Positions 1-12,885 are shown, counted from the first letter of the stretch. The stretch is DNA of 64,000 bases from Symbiodinium sp. CCMP2592 (GCA_905221615.1 CAJNDT010005996.1:169501-233500), one strand, 5' to 3'. Made by a program: numbers and translations. The notes: generated from the sequence alone by a model not told the origin.

Positions 1-375
1 CTGATGGTTTCTGTAGGGATTTCGGGACACAGGAGCAGTCCATTACTAGAAGGTCTACAGGAGGTCCCAAATAGACCCCTACATAAGACAGCACTTCCTT
101 CTTCCTACTGTGCAGTGTTAGAAAGTGAGCCCACCCCGAAATATTGGATTTTTGGTGTCCCAAAATCTTGCATGATTTCTGCTGCACTCTGGACCTGCTA
201 ATGGGGCCCTGATGTGGAGACTACCGAGGCGGACGACGCGAAGCGTTCACGACAAGGCCAGAATACCCCCAAGCCCCAATCTACCTATCACATGCCCAAA
301 AGCATTCTAGCGACATTATGCCAGTACCGGAAATCTCTACTTAACTAGCGCACCAGACCCTGGTGGTTTTGTGGC

Positions 376-376
<1 letters not shown>

Positions 377-437
<61 letters not shown>
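377..437. repeat. (TG)n microsatellite
   Basis: Almost pure TG dinucleotide run of about 60 bp with one TGCG interruption. Confidence 0.95.
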
Positions 438-440
<3 letters not shown>

Positions 441-599
441 CCAAATTTCTTCAACAACGAGGTTGTTGCAGGACCCCCAAAACTAGTATTCTTTTTGAAC
501 AAGTTGGTGGCTTTGACTGTCGATGAACGGTCTTAATGCATCTTCGCACGAAGGAACGCTTGTGAAAGCACTAACAAGCCCGTGCAGCATGCTGCGGGA

Positions 600-1080
600 A
601 GAAGCAGCTATGCCGCCGTAATTACCAGCAGTTGTTATGTGTTCGCGATTCGCGACAGTGCCGAATGCTCGTGAAGGAGCGTTTTGTTCAAGACAGACCC
701 AACATCCTGCTGAAGCTTGTTATGCAAAGAGGCAAGAATGCTGTACATGCCAGTGCTTTAGGCATATTCACACAAGGCATGAACGCTTGTGACAAAGCGC
801 CTTGTTCCAGAAACGTCAAACATGTTTTTGCATTATGTTGTGCAAGAGGCAAGAACGCTGTACATACTAGTGTTTTAAGCGAGTTCAATCAAGACATGAA
901 TGCTCGCGAGAGCGCCCCTTGTCCAGAAACGGCAAACGTCCCTTTTGTATTATGTTATGCAAAGATGTACAGAAGACACGAACGCTTATGACGGTATGTC
1001 TTGTTCCAGAAACTTCAAGTATCCATTTCGCATCATGTTGTTCAATATGGCAAGAACACTATAAATGCCAGTGTTTTTGC
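600..1080. repeat. Minisatellite, about four units of ~118 bp
   Basis: Each unit carries a variant of GTTATGCAAAGAGGCAAGAA followed by a variant of CTTGTTCCAGAAAC. The GTTATGC/GTTGTGC anchor recurs at 719, 837, 954 and 1037, so the spacings are 118, 117 and 83 bp; the last unit has lost about 35 bp. A more degenerate unit may start near 540. The open frame across it (632-991) comes from the unit length lacking stops and is not taken as a gene. Confidence 0.85.
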
Positions 1081-1209
1081 ATAGACGCCGTAGGAACAGA
1101 CGTCCTCCCCCCCGCCCCCCCCAAGAAAACCTACTGCGAGACACCCAAAACACACAGGGTTAACACGAGGGTCCTGGTGCGCGCGCCACCAACTATAGAT
1201 AATTAGTTA

Positions 1210-1260
1210 TGGGTATGGGGTTGGGGTTTAGGGTTTAGGGGTTTGGGGCTTAGGGTTATA
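1210..1260. repeat. Degenerate telomere-like tract (TTTAGGG type)
   Basis: Run of GGGGTTTAGGGTTTAGGGG-like heptamers with substitutions. Similar tracts recur through the whole window on both strands. Confidence 0.8.
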
Positions 1261-1593
1261 CCGTATTCAGGACCCTCTCTTAGCCAGCTCAGAGGCAGCG
1301 TTGCTGGATCAGCGGCCCCAGGATCTGGGGCTCGGCTATCGATGCCTGTCGAAGATCGTGGCAGTCACTCTCACATAGGGGTAAGGGCTGAGGGTTCAGG
1401 GATTAGTGTTTGGAGTATGAAAGGACGCATTAAAGTTGAAGACGTGTTCACAGGATTCAGGTGGAAAGACCGGGCGTTTAGGCCAGAAACTTCGGTGAAC
1501 AGCACGCTCTCGCCAATCGGCCAATCGCCTGATGCCTCCGAACTAACGTTGCACTGTAAATGGATATGCCCAACTCAGCATCCAGATCGTTAC

Positions 1594-1727
1594 TATCAAA
1601 CAACGAAGCTCAGCAAACTGCCGAAACATACTGAGCACGAGACTCTTCTTGATGCGAGAGATGGCACTGAGCACCTCCAACGTGGAAATGTTGGCGGTTT
1701 CAGAGGCCCCGATTCCGGCAACTATAT
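1594..1727 (-). CDS. Putative exon of an unidentified, possibly membrane, protein
   Basis: An open 44-codon block lies between a good acceptor (pyrimidine-rich tract then AACAG) and a GTAACG donor. It begins in phase 1 and ends in phase 0. The peptide is helical and amphipathic, with pieces such as STLEVLSAISRIKKSLVL and FRQFAELRCLI. The pattern of basic residues between hydrophobic ones, ending in an ELR-hydrophobic motif, resembles the S4 voltage-sensor region of voltage-gated channels, but the regular arginine spacing is weak. It lies 3' of the AFG1-like gene on the same strand and is probably part of another gene. Function not established. Confidence 0.4.
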
Positions 1728-4559
<2,832 letters not shown>

Positions 4560-4685
4560 CCTCTCTATAATAAGGTCCTCCATGTTGCCCAGGACTATGG
4601 GAGACAGCTCGCAGTCCCAGAAGCTTGCGATCAGCCTGATGTGATGCTCGTAGCAGCAGTCAACGAGCAAGGTGAAGCGCCGCGC
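4560..4685 (-). CDS. AFG1-like exon: RRF-x-x-LVD block
   Basis: Encodes ARRFTLLVDCCYEHHIRLIA, matching the family's R-R-F-x-x-L-I-D-x-x-Y-x-x-x-V-R-L-I. Acceptor GAGCAG|G. The frame stays open past the proposed GTACAT donor to 4392, so the 3' edge is uncertain and the last family block is still to be found. Confidence 0.8.
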
Positions 4686-6442
4686 CTGCTCGTGCTGGTG
4701 CGCATGTTTGAGCGCTTTTCGGGCCTATCTGTGAGCATTTATTGTACACTTCTGCACTACTGCTGGCCACAGTCTACTCCACACATCTGCTAAGCCTCGC
4801 TCCCTTCGCACCACTGGGATGCCTTGCGATGTGCTGTGATGCCTTGATTCTCCGCACTTTCTGAACGCAGCAGCCCGTCTGATGGCACAAAGGGCAAACT
4901 GGGCCTCGTTGTGCTGGTCCACCGTAAGCCGTGGGACATCATCCAGCAGAATGGTGTGGAATCTCCCTCGGCCAGAGGTCAGTGTCTCTCTGCCTGCAAA
5001 TTCAAGCCCAACACCTGGTCTCGAAGAGTGTACAGTACATGACATACATCAGGAAGCGCAACTCTCAGCCTGGACATGGCAACATGTGAGAAACGGAACT
5101 TCAAAAAATAGGCCAGGCACCACAAATCGCGTTGTAGTCGTCAGCGGCCAGATGGTTCACACAAAGATCCTGCAGTCTGTTGGGATGCTACCGCAGAACC
5201 ACTCCACTGAAAAAAATAGGCACACGGACACAAGAGAGAGAGAGAGAGAGAGAGAGACCTAGATCTAGTCCTTATGCAAGTTAGCCCTGCTGGTGTCCTC
5301 AAAGGAAAACCGTGCCAAGCCTGCCAAGACTTCATAGGCTCCGCTTCGGGGGTTGTGTTGCGATTTTGATATAGAGACTCTGAACCTTCCAGACTGAGTT
5401 TTGGTACGTGTACGATGCTGCACTTAGCACAACTTGAAAATGTCATACCCCCATGGCTTGTCTGCGTACGCTGCAGACCTATACGCTAAGCCGCGCTAAA
5501 CCTCAAAACCTGAGCCCCAAAGGCTTACCCAAGAAATCTAGGAAGCTTTCGCGCCAATGATGGGCCTCCACAAGGCGATATAGATGGGACGGGCAGCATG
5601 CGGCCATAGGCGACCTAGGGAAAAGGCCGAGGGTATGCACGGTTAATACTTGTGCGTAACTGTATTCCTTCCAGCAAGGCTATGGAAGTTTGCGTGGGGA
5701 GCCGAGTTTTGGAGGTCTCCGAAGGCATACACGTCAAATACGAGGACCACAAGAGTGTAGCTTTCCATAAGATCTGATCCACCTCGTGCTGTACGCGTGA
5801 TGGCCGCAAGCATCGGTTCATTCAATAATCTGCTGGCCTGCACCTGCCCTTCGCGGCCCGTCGTGCCGGTGAGCCGCTGGAACCTGAGTTTATTGGAGGA
5901 ATCGCGCCGCGTGGAAGCACTGAGTTGGGGCGTAGGGCTTTAAGACACATGACTTCTGGCCACAGGGCATGTGATTGTCGAGCATAGATTGTGTGGGGCA
6001 TCAGGGTTGAATAAGTTTAAGGCTTCAGGTGTTGGAGCGTCGCGGACTTGCGGATCTTGGCGCTCTGGAAGTATGACGATCCACGAGTCTAGTGAATCCC
6101 GGGGTCAAGGCCTAGAAACATGATTGAACTTCTGAACCCTAAGCCCTGACTCAGAGACTCCAACATCCCTTAATTAAGGCATATATATCTTTAAATTACA
6201 GAAGGATCCCAAATATGATTTCAGGAATCTTCCTTAATTACGGGATATTGGAGTCTCTGGGTACAACATAGCTTTTGGAGAGCTGACCTGCTTGCAGCAG
6301 AAGGGCCACTGATCAACGAAGGCTGCTTCTTGTGGCCAGCAGAAGACCCCTGGCTTACTGGGATCTCTACACGGCGGAGTCAGGCTCGACACCCCTAAGG
6401 GTCCACGTGCCCAAATAGTATATAAGTCTGTACGGTAGTACG

Positions 6443-6492
<50 letters not shown>

Positions 6493-9400
6493 TGTTTTTT
6501 TCTAGGTTGGCCCTACAGAAATCCCTATGTTGGTACTTTATAAGTGGAGCCTTAGGGAACAACTCGGATAAGTCCGGAAAGCCGCACCTGCATCCGGGCT
6601 GCTCTCATACTGCACAGCACGGTAGTCTGTGCCACTCCTAGGTTGCACTTCTAAGGTTATACACATGTACGCACGTAGACTGACATAAACATACAGACGA
6701 ACATGCATGGACAAACGGGGTGTCGACATGAATGCTTCTTAACCTGTTTTGATGACTTGTTTAAATAACACTTGATTAGACAATAGAGTTATGCACGATG
6801 TGTTGTGCAAGTTTTAAATGTCTGCATGTGTTCCTTTCATTGCTTGCCCCTTGCAGCCCAGATTCTGCATGTGATGCACTTTACAGTGCTCTCGAAGCAG
6901 GTCCAGGAAAGGTGGCAGGTAGACTTGCCTCGGCAGGGCCTAGTAGAGGGGCCTTACTGATTAAAATAAGTGTTTGGGGTACGTTATAGTATGATCCAAA
7001 GTCACGGGAGCAACCAACCTTCAAGCAAGCCCTGAGAGTGAAGCCAAGCCTTCGAGACCGGATGAAGCTTGTAGTGTAATTCGAACAGGGTTCGTGGGGG
7101 TTCCTGAATATAATGAGAGTACCACAAATCCCAAACCCGACTCGAATAATTGAGGCCCCGGCATTAAGCGGCAAATGTCGACTTGATGAAAGTAGTCGGA
7201 TGAGCCATCGACTTCCCTAAACCTAATCTCACACGACAAGTTATTGAGGAAGAAGAGCAGAGGAAAGTCTGCCAAGGTGCCGATTTAGGCCGTCACTGTA
7301 GAGATCCTGACGGGGCCATCCGCACATCCGCAAAACCCAGAAACACCGAAGCCTGAACCCAATCTGAACATGAAGAGTTTCTATAGGTAGGGGAAACTCC
7401 TACAGGGGCTAATTGCAATCGAACAGGGAACGATCGCGAAATCACAGTTCATCAGGTTTTAGGTGGGATCTCGTACCATCAGGCTATCGGGACTCTAGTA
7501 GGGGAGCATCATACGTTTGATGGCGGTCAACAAGTTCCCACCGCACCGGTTAGGCTTGGGAAGTGCCGCCTGAACCATTGCGAAGTCAACCTAGGTGCCT
7601 GCACAAAGACAGTATGTACAGTTTGGAGTTTAGGGGTAGTTCTCTAAATCCGGGTCCCTGTTTTAAGCCCTGAAAATGGCACGGCACCCTTTATCAAAAA
7701 TACCTGTCAAGGGACCCTGATTTCGAGAACTACCCACGGGGCCAACGGGTGGGCTTCAGTGTATCCCAGTTCGACAGGTTTTTTGAGGAACCAAGGACCA
7801 CGCCCCTGACTATGCAGCTTAACAGATGCCGACATGGAGGGTCGGGAGACTAAGCAAGTACGTAATACGCCGTAGGTAGAGTCGTAAGTGCCCGAAGATG
7901 GATCCTGATTCGGGCGATTATACTTATAAGTTTATAAAGTAACTACTTGCTGAGTCCCTCGACCCTCCAAGGAGTTCAAGTAGGACTTTAGGAATGGTTT
8001 GATCCATGTCGGAATCTTACCTGTTGCAAGGCGTCGCGCAAGAACAACTTAAGGATCAACGCCTGCCACAACGGCCCCAAGTCCAGAGCCTCGATCCTGC
8101 ATAGGTGCCAGATGCATCAGGCGTAAGTAGTCAACACGAAAACCAATATCTATCTACGAAAGATATACCTGTACTTCAACCCGCTACTTTAACCCATTCG
8201 CCAGAAGCAGAAAGCCCCTGTCATCAGAAGAATGCGCACCGAGCCTACACTCAAGAGTTCGAAGCGCCCTGTGCCACAAATCCAGCTCAAAAGACGGTTT
8301 CCATACACCTATTTCTATACCTTCTATTTTAAGCCCTATACCCCTAAACCCCTATAAAAACCCTAAACCCTGTACCCCTAAGCCTTAAACCCCTAAACCC
8401 CAAAATCCCGCTGTAAACCCTGGACCTCTCCCCATCCTTTGCCTGAACCCGCCCAGGATGGAGGCCTCTGGTGCCCGATTGGATGTTGCGATCACAGTGA
8501 CGCCCCGCCTCATGGCAAAGAGCGTCGCATCTCGGGTGCCCGTGGGCTTAACTGAGGGGTTTAGAGTGGCGTAGATGGGTTGGGTTTAGGGCTTGGGGTG
8601 TTTAGAGCTTGGGGTTGACTGTAGGTTTGGGGTGTAGGGTATACGATACACGGTATATCGCCCAGGGTTTGGGGTGTGTCTGGCTTGGCTCTGCTGCTCA
8701 AGGCGGGTAGACGATGGCGAAGGAGGAGAGGCAAACAAGCAAGAAGCTAGAAAAGTCATAAGCTCGTGTTATGATTGCTTGTGCTCACATTTTACCAACG
8801 TCTCTGTATAAGAAGTTGTTCATGTCCCGGGATTCGTCAATGGATCCACGCTTCCTGATCTGCAAACCCAAAGATCTCACAGCAATTCACCTGAACAGCG
8901 CGTTGAAGAGAGGCAGCAGGATGCAGCAATCCTGCGGCAATTGTAACATGCGATGCATGGCAGATGCACAGATGGGCTTACGGCACAAGGAACCGCAGCT
9001 AGGTTAGTCGTTCAAGTCTTGATAAATCACACATGGTCTTTCGTCAGAGCCAGGTATTGCGCAAAACTCAACTGGCCCTCGTCCTGGATCGTGGTGACGG
9101 CCTTAAGTGTGGCACATCTTCCCATCAACTGGCTGGAGGGCTGATCAGAACCCAAACCTTAAATTTTGTACCCTACCTATAGTCTCCATTGTAGTTCCTT
9201 TGGGCTAACCAAAATCTATACTATGGGATCCTAACCATACAGCTGGTTAACCAAAAAAAGCACTACAATGGAGACTACAGGTATACCTTTTGAGGATACC
9301 CGATGCTGCGGATGGAGAGACGAAGTGCGCTACCGGCTGAGTTCCCCACAAACTCATCAAAGCAGAGCCTCGGAAATCCGTGGATCTCATCATCGTTCTC

Positions 9401-11458
9401 TACTAGGCAGAGATAGCACCACTTGATCATGCTCTTACCTTGGGGTTTAGGGTTAAGGCTTTGGTTCAGAGACTATAGTCCTTCACACTCTGCAAGAAAG
9501 CTCACACACACACACACACACACAAACTCACAGAAGAAGCATTCTCAGGTGCCTGCCTCGATGCTCTGCAGAATCAGCTCAAACAAAAACCGTCAGAAGC
9601 TTGTAACCCGGTGAACCTTTAAGCCTACCTTAGAATCCTTTGACTTAGACCCCATCCTAGCAAGACCACCGAAAGCCTAGGGTTTTGGGTCCCATTTTAC
9701 TGTAATTCCCCCCCCACCCCTCAAAAAAAAAAAAAAAGATCCCAGGACAAGCTGCAAGTCCACACTCGCGGCGATGCGCTCGCCGGCACGTTGGACACCG
9801 AGTCCGGTTTGGACTCCTTGCTCGTCCTGCAACCATCCCTTCAAACCCCGCTAGCGGGCAAAGAACCGGCAGCCTATGTAGACAACAACTTGTGAAATAC
9901 CCGTCTCGTGACCACATACTGAGAACAAAATGACCAGGTTTGGTGTTTTAGGCTTACTTACAAGCTTATTGAAACTTAGGGCGTGCGGAAGCTGGGGGTA
10001 GAATCTTGGCCACTTCAAAATCTGGGGTTGAGGAATCAGCGTTCAGGGTACGATGACTGCAGGGCTTGCCGGAGTCAGACACGATTGGGACTACATGATG
10101 GGGGTGTCGGTGAACTTGAGGCTTCAGGAATACGAATAACAGCAACAAAAATAGTTCTTGCTAGTACTACTGTTAATACTGCTTCTGTAAATTGTTAGAA
10201 TGGTAACTGCTCAGCGTTTGCGAGCGTACGGTGACCGGGTTGGGGGGATAGAATACTTGTGGAGCACAGCTGTTGTCCGAACTTGAAAATGACACACAAG
10301 CTCAACGACCGACAGCCGAACAACACGGCTGCCTGCCTTCATGTGTATTCTAGTCCTCTTTCTTGATCTGATGCAGGAGGCGCTGCACGTCGTAGAGGAA
10401 CTCATGGAAATGCTTCCTTCCAGCTCTCACCCACGAATTCCGGTTCGGAGTGGTTTTAGAAAGACTTGTCGAGCTGTGTGTGTGTGTGGTTACAAAATCT
10501 GCAGCTTCAGATTAAAACGCTCGACTTTCCTGTGTTGCGTGGCATCAACCAACGAGTGACAGTCTGAAGAAGGCCAACCATGGCATGTAACGGCACTGTG
10601 TAAATTCAGCTAGAGACGATAACCTCCAAAACACACTGTATAGCATGCATGCTGCATGCATACATACATACACACATACAAGCATACATGCCATGTCGGG
10701 ATCGATGTCGAAGCAGCTCAGGGGTCCAGATCCTGAGGCTCCGCTGCTTAAAATGAGGCCTCTTGAAGCCTGGAACGAAGGTGAGTCCTCCTGGATTCAT
10801 TGATTCGATCAGGTTCCTAGCACCTTGGGGGAGAACACTAGGCATCGAGAACATCGGTGATTGGGGTGCTTTGGGGAAAGCAGATGGACCTGCGGGCGTG
10901 CACGCTAGAGAAGGCGATAATCTTCCATAGTCTACACGACAGAATTTTGAAAACCATTATCTACTGTTCGAAATGCCATCAGACGTTCAGACTTGCAGCA
11001 TCCCAGCCTCTGCACTCGTAAGGCGGCATTGTCTTGCAGAGAGGAGTGGAAAATATCCATCGACATGGTCTTGCCACAGCCCACACTGCCGTACCTTTCC
11101 CCGGCTGGGGGACGGGATGTATGGTGCCTGTTCACATTTGGGAGTTCCAAGGCGCGTCGCTTCGGTACAGTGACACAGAACTTGCAGCTTCCCGAAGTAG
11201 ATGGCATCAGACTTCTTGACAGAGACAAACCGAAAGAAGACATGTTCGGTTGGGTGCCTCACTGCAATGTGGTACAGCAAGTATGCGAACAGTTTGACAG
11301 TTGGCAAGCACGTCAAAAATCCGTAACCCTGTAGTGCACTCTCAACTCACGTTTTATGAGATCAAAAATCATTGTTGGACCCGGGGGGCAAGTAAAGCCC
11401 TCGAGCTGTCCGCTTGGCCGCACCAAAGAAAATCGCATTCAAGATCTGCAGAACTCTC
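4560..11458 (-). CDS. AFG1/LACE1-family AAA ATPase, 15 exons read, both ends missing
   Basis: AFG1/LACE1 proteins are AAA ATPases of the mitochondrial inner membrane involved in protein quality control; bacterial ZapE is the same family. Exons, N to C: 11390-11458, 11038-11094, 10359-10416, 9749-9826, 9063-9083, 8891-8931, 8449-8508, 6869-6928, 6588-6637, 6288-6349, 5844-5883, 5298-5320, 5121-5169, 4905-4966, 4560-4685. Phases match at every junction. In family order are seen the P-loop GSVGCGKT, the KHFHEF segment, a reduced Walker B region, the sensor-like ATSNRAPE, SGTDYR, the ARFSFEDLC block, the TILLDDVP block and RRFTLLVD. Acceptors are all AG|G; donors are 7 GT, 5 GC and 2 GA. Not found: the N-terminal exon(s), including any transit peptide, and the family's last block (a phenylalanine-rich helix and an SRL-E-M-like motif). 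The canonical FDEFQ Walker B reads only as DEGQ. Family assignment is firm; individual micro-exon edges are less so. Confidence 0.88.
4905..4966 (-). CDS. AFG1-like exon: ILLDDVP block
   Basis: Encodes RFHTILLDDVPRLTVDQHNE, aligned to the family strand F-x-T-x-x-L-x-x-V/I-P. Acceptor GCCGAG|G; donor AACGAG|GCCCAG, a GC donor. Confidence 0.88.
5121..5169 (-). CDS. AFG1-like exon: LC-x(5)-A-x-DY
   Basis: Encodes DLCVNHLAADDYNAIC; the family shows L-C-x(4,6)-A-x-D-Y. Acceptor CTGCAG|G; donor TGTG|GTGCCT. 49 nt. Confidence 0.85.
5298..5320 (-). CDS. AFG1-like micro-exon (23 nt)
   Basis: Encodes LARFSFE, joining to DLC in the next exon to give the family's F-x-F-x-x-L-C block. Acceptor GGCAG|G; donor TTTGAG|GACACC, a GA donor. 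An in-frame extension upstream is also open, so the 5' edge is uncertain. Confidence 0.65.
5844..5883 (-). CDS. AFG1-like small exon
   Basis: 40 nt between ACTCAG|G and GCAG|GTGCAG. It encodes VPAAHRHDGPRRA and then G with the next exon. It is chosen because the phase fits both neighbours and the length fits the family; the sequence itself is weakly conserved. Confidence 0.5.
6152..6259. mobile_element. MITE-like element, family F (28-bp inverted ends)
   Basis: The ends CAGAGACTCCAACATCCC and its near-perfect reverse complement (one or two mismatches) extend to about 28 bp, with an AT-rich centre of about 50 bp. It lies wholly inside an intron of the AFG1-like gene (5884-6287). Confidence 0.85.
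6288..6349 (-). CDS. AFG1-like exon after the DYR motif
   Basis: Encodes VFCWPQEAAFVDQWPF, aligned to the family segment that runs from an aromatic strand into an amphipathic helix. Acceptor GCCAG|G. The donor is AAGCAG|GTCAGC; a GC donor 8 nt earlier is possible. Confidence 0.7.
6392..6425. mobile_element. Single end of a family E hairpin element
   Basis: CCCTAAGGGTCCACGTGCCC then AAATAGTAT matches the terminus of the full element at 63747-63829 with two substitutions. The other half is absent. It lies inside an AFG1-like intron, next to TA and GA microsatellites at 6445-6492. Confidence 0.75.
6588..6637 (-). CDS. AFG1-like exon: SG-x-DYR motif
   Basis: Encodes SGTDYRAVQYESSPDA; S-G-x-D-Y-R is a family hallmark. 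Acceptor CCTAG|G; donor GCAG|GTGCGG. Confidence 0.85.
6869..6928 (-). CDS. AFG1-like exon: PF-x-LL-x-HC block
   Basis: Encodes QVYLPPFLDLLREHCKVHHM, matching the family block L-P-x-I-x-x-L-K-x-H-C. Donor CACAT|GCAGAA, a GC donor. The acceptor GAG|GCAAG is the phase-consistent choice. An upstream acceptor at 6939 would add LPR, which resembles the conserved L-Q-R, but breaks phase with the previous exon. Confidence 0.85.
7634..7735. mobile_element. MITE-like element, family H
   Basis: GGGTAGTTCTCTAAATCCGG and its inverted counterpart (about 26 bp, two or three mismatches) flank a 50-bp centre. It lies in the largest intron (6929-8448) of the AFG1-like gene. Confidence 0.85.
8329..8412. repeat. 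Degenerate telomere-like tract (CCCTAAA type)
   Basis: Runs of CCCTAAACCC with spacer variants inside the AFG1-like intron. A tract in the opposite orientation follows at 8550-8690, on the other side of the sensor exon. Confidence 0.8.
8449..8508 (-). CDS. AFG1-like exon: sensor-1 region
   Basis: Encodes RGVTVIATSNRAPEASILGG, a direct match to the family's G-V-x-V-x-A-T-S-N-R-P-P-E. Acceptor ATGAG|G; donor GG|GTTCAGG. Confidence 0.9.
8891..8931 (-). CDS. AFG1-like exon: D-x-x-IL-x-x-LF helix
   Basis: 41 nt encoding DCCILLPLFNALF, equal in length and pattern to the family's D-A-M-I-L-x-x-L-F-x-x-L-F. Acceptor GCCGCAG|G; donor TTCAG|GTGAAT. Confidence 0.8.
9063..9083 (-). CDS. AFG1-like micro-exon: candidate Walker B (DEGQLSF)
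   Basis: 21 nt between CCAG|G and TTT|GCGCAA. It gives DEGQLSF where the family has D-E-F-Q-V-T-D. The phase fits on both sides, but a conserved F at the third position and the T-D pair are absent. The exon may be misread, or the ATPase may be diverged at this site. Confidence 0.45.
9175..9282. mobile_element. MITE-like element, family G (about 35-bp inverted ends)
   Basis: ACCTATAGTCTCCATTGTAG at the left and its near-complement at the right; the arms continue into CTTTGGGCTAACCA and its inverse. It lies inside the AFG1-like intron 9084-9748. Confidence 0.88.
9749..9826 (-). CDS. AFG1-like exon: helix before Walker B
   Basis: Contains VQRAGERIAASVDLQL, aligned to the family segment P-I-A-x-x-I that leads to the hydrophobic strand of Walker B. 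Acceptor TTGCAG|G; GT donor CTT|GTCCTG. A 14-T tract (15 A on plus) follows inside the intron. Confidence 0.7.
10359..10416 (-). CDS. AFG1-like exon: HFHEF segment
   Basis: Encodes KHFHEFLYDVQRLLHQIKK, matching the family pattern H-F-H-x-F-M-x-D-V-H. Acceptor GAAG|G. The open frame runs into a stop just past GAGGAC, so the donor must be read as AAA|GAGGAC, a GA donor; the phase then fits the next exon. Confidence 0.88.
11038..11094 (-). CDS. AFG1-like exon: Walker A
   Basis: Encodes YGSVGCGKTMSMDIFHSSL, the AFG1 P-loop with its diagnostic K-T-M-x-M-D following the glycines. Acceptor AAAG|G; donor CTCTCT|GCAAGA, a GC donor. 57 nt. Confidence 0.92.
11390..11458 (-). CDS. AFG1-like exon: segment before the P-loop
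   Basis: Acceptor CTGCAG|G; donor TACTT|GCCCCC, a GC donor. It encodes RVLQILNAIFFGAAKRTARG and then LYL. The GLYLYG junction formed with the next exon is the standard AFG1 lead-in to the P-loop, and it confirms both the GC donor and the following AG|G acceptor. Confidence 0.85.
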
Positions 11459-12204
11459 CTGCAGTTAGGGAAAGAGGACAGGATGGATCCCGATTGCGCA
11501 AAGATCGTGCATCGTTCGGACTGGACGCCCTGAGAAGGTCAATCAAGAAGAGGCATCCTTATCTTTGCTCGAGCCCTGTGCTAAGTACAGATGTATGCGG
11601 ACTGTCGGAGCTCCATATTGGTCGCAGTGAAGTGTAGCTGCACATCACATGAGGCTTTCGTCGCCTAGTCAGTTGCTCCTGAATTTTCCATCCTCGCATT
11701 CTTGCTATAAATCCCAAATCCAAAAACCCAAATCCCAAAATCCAAACCCCTAAACCCAAAACCCCTAAACCCAATACCCAAACCCCCAAACCCAAAACCC
11801 CTAAACCCCTAAACCCAATACCCTCAACCCTAAACCCTCAACCTCGTTCCTCCCCTCGTAGGCGCCTCTGTTCTTCGTCTTCCCTCAGCTTCCCTGAAGC
11901 GACCAGGGACTCGTACAGCGCCAGAGGCCCTGGCTGACACTGACAGAAGTTTAGGGTTTCTAAAGTTTAGGGCGACTTGAGAACCACGAGCTAGTGCTTG
12001 GTATAGTATTGGCATGCTGCGACTTTGTAGGGCAGATCTCGGGCAATGCAGTGCGCACTTCAAGGTTGGATAGCACTGGCGACTGCAGGCACAAGTAGGT
12101 CTACGGACTGTATATGTGCATGCAAGATTGACGGGGAGAGAACAAGTCTTCTGTAACGCACACTAGCACGGAAAACCAGGCATGCAAGCAGAAAGAACGA
12201 CAAA

Positions 12205-12625
12205 CAAGGTAGATAGATGGCTTGTCATACATATGTATATAGACAAATAGACAAGTATCGCCAATTCGACTGACGGCCGTGTGAAGATAGACAAACCGAT
12301 GGATAGATAGGTTGGTAGATGGATACATAGACAGATATATAGAGAGAGATCGATAGATGCATAGACCCACACAGGCAGATGGATAGATAGATCGACAGGA
12401 CGGCAGTTTGATAGGGGGGTCGACAGATAATAATAAGAAAGAAAGACAGATCGAGATAGAGCTACAGCTAGAGATAGAGACAGGTAGATAGATAGATGGG
12501 CAAATAGAAAGGTAGATAGATAGCTGGATAAATAGAGACTTTTGTAGATAGATAATGACATAGATAGAAAAAGAACTTGCTAGACAAATGGATTGATATA
12601 TAGATATTTAGATAGATGGATACAT
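12205..12625. repeat. GATA/GACA-rich satellite
   Basis: About 400 bp of imperfect GATA, GACA and GATAGATG repeats. The two long minus frames across it (Ser/Tyr/Leu-rich) are repeat translations. Confidence 0.9.
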
Positions 12626-12885
12626 GAACAAGAGAAGTAGATTGATTGTTTTACTGATTGATGGAGAGATAGGTATAGTTCGATGAAGAGACAGACAAAC
12701 AGCTGAGTAAACAGTCAGGTCAATGATGTCCGGAAACCTGAGTCTATCCCAGTGTCTGTCTGTGTGTGTGTGTATGAGCATTCCCTTGTTGATGTACTTT
12801 GTCTGTTTGTGTAATCTCCGACATTGTGTGTGAGTCTGTCCATGCACAAGTGCGTGCTTCCGGATGCAGCGTGCAACATACATTT

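Noticed and set aside
7160..7250. Minus-strand block EVDGSSDYFHQ after a good acceptor, first taken as the AFG1 DYR motif
   Set aside because: It lies upstream of the PF-LLREHC exon, so the order is wrong; a better SGTDYR exon is at 6588-6637.
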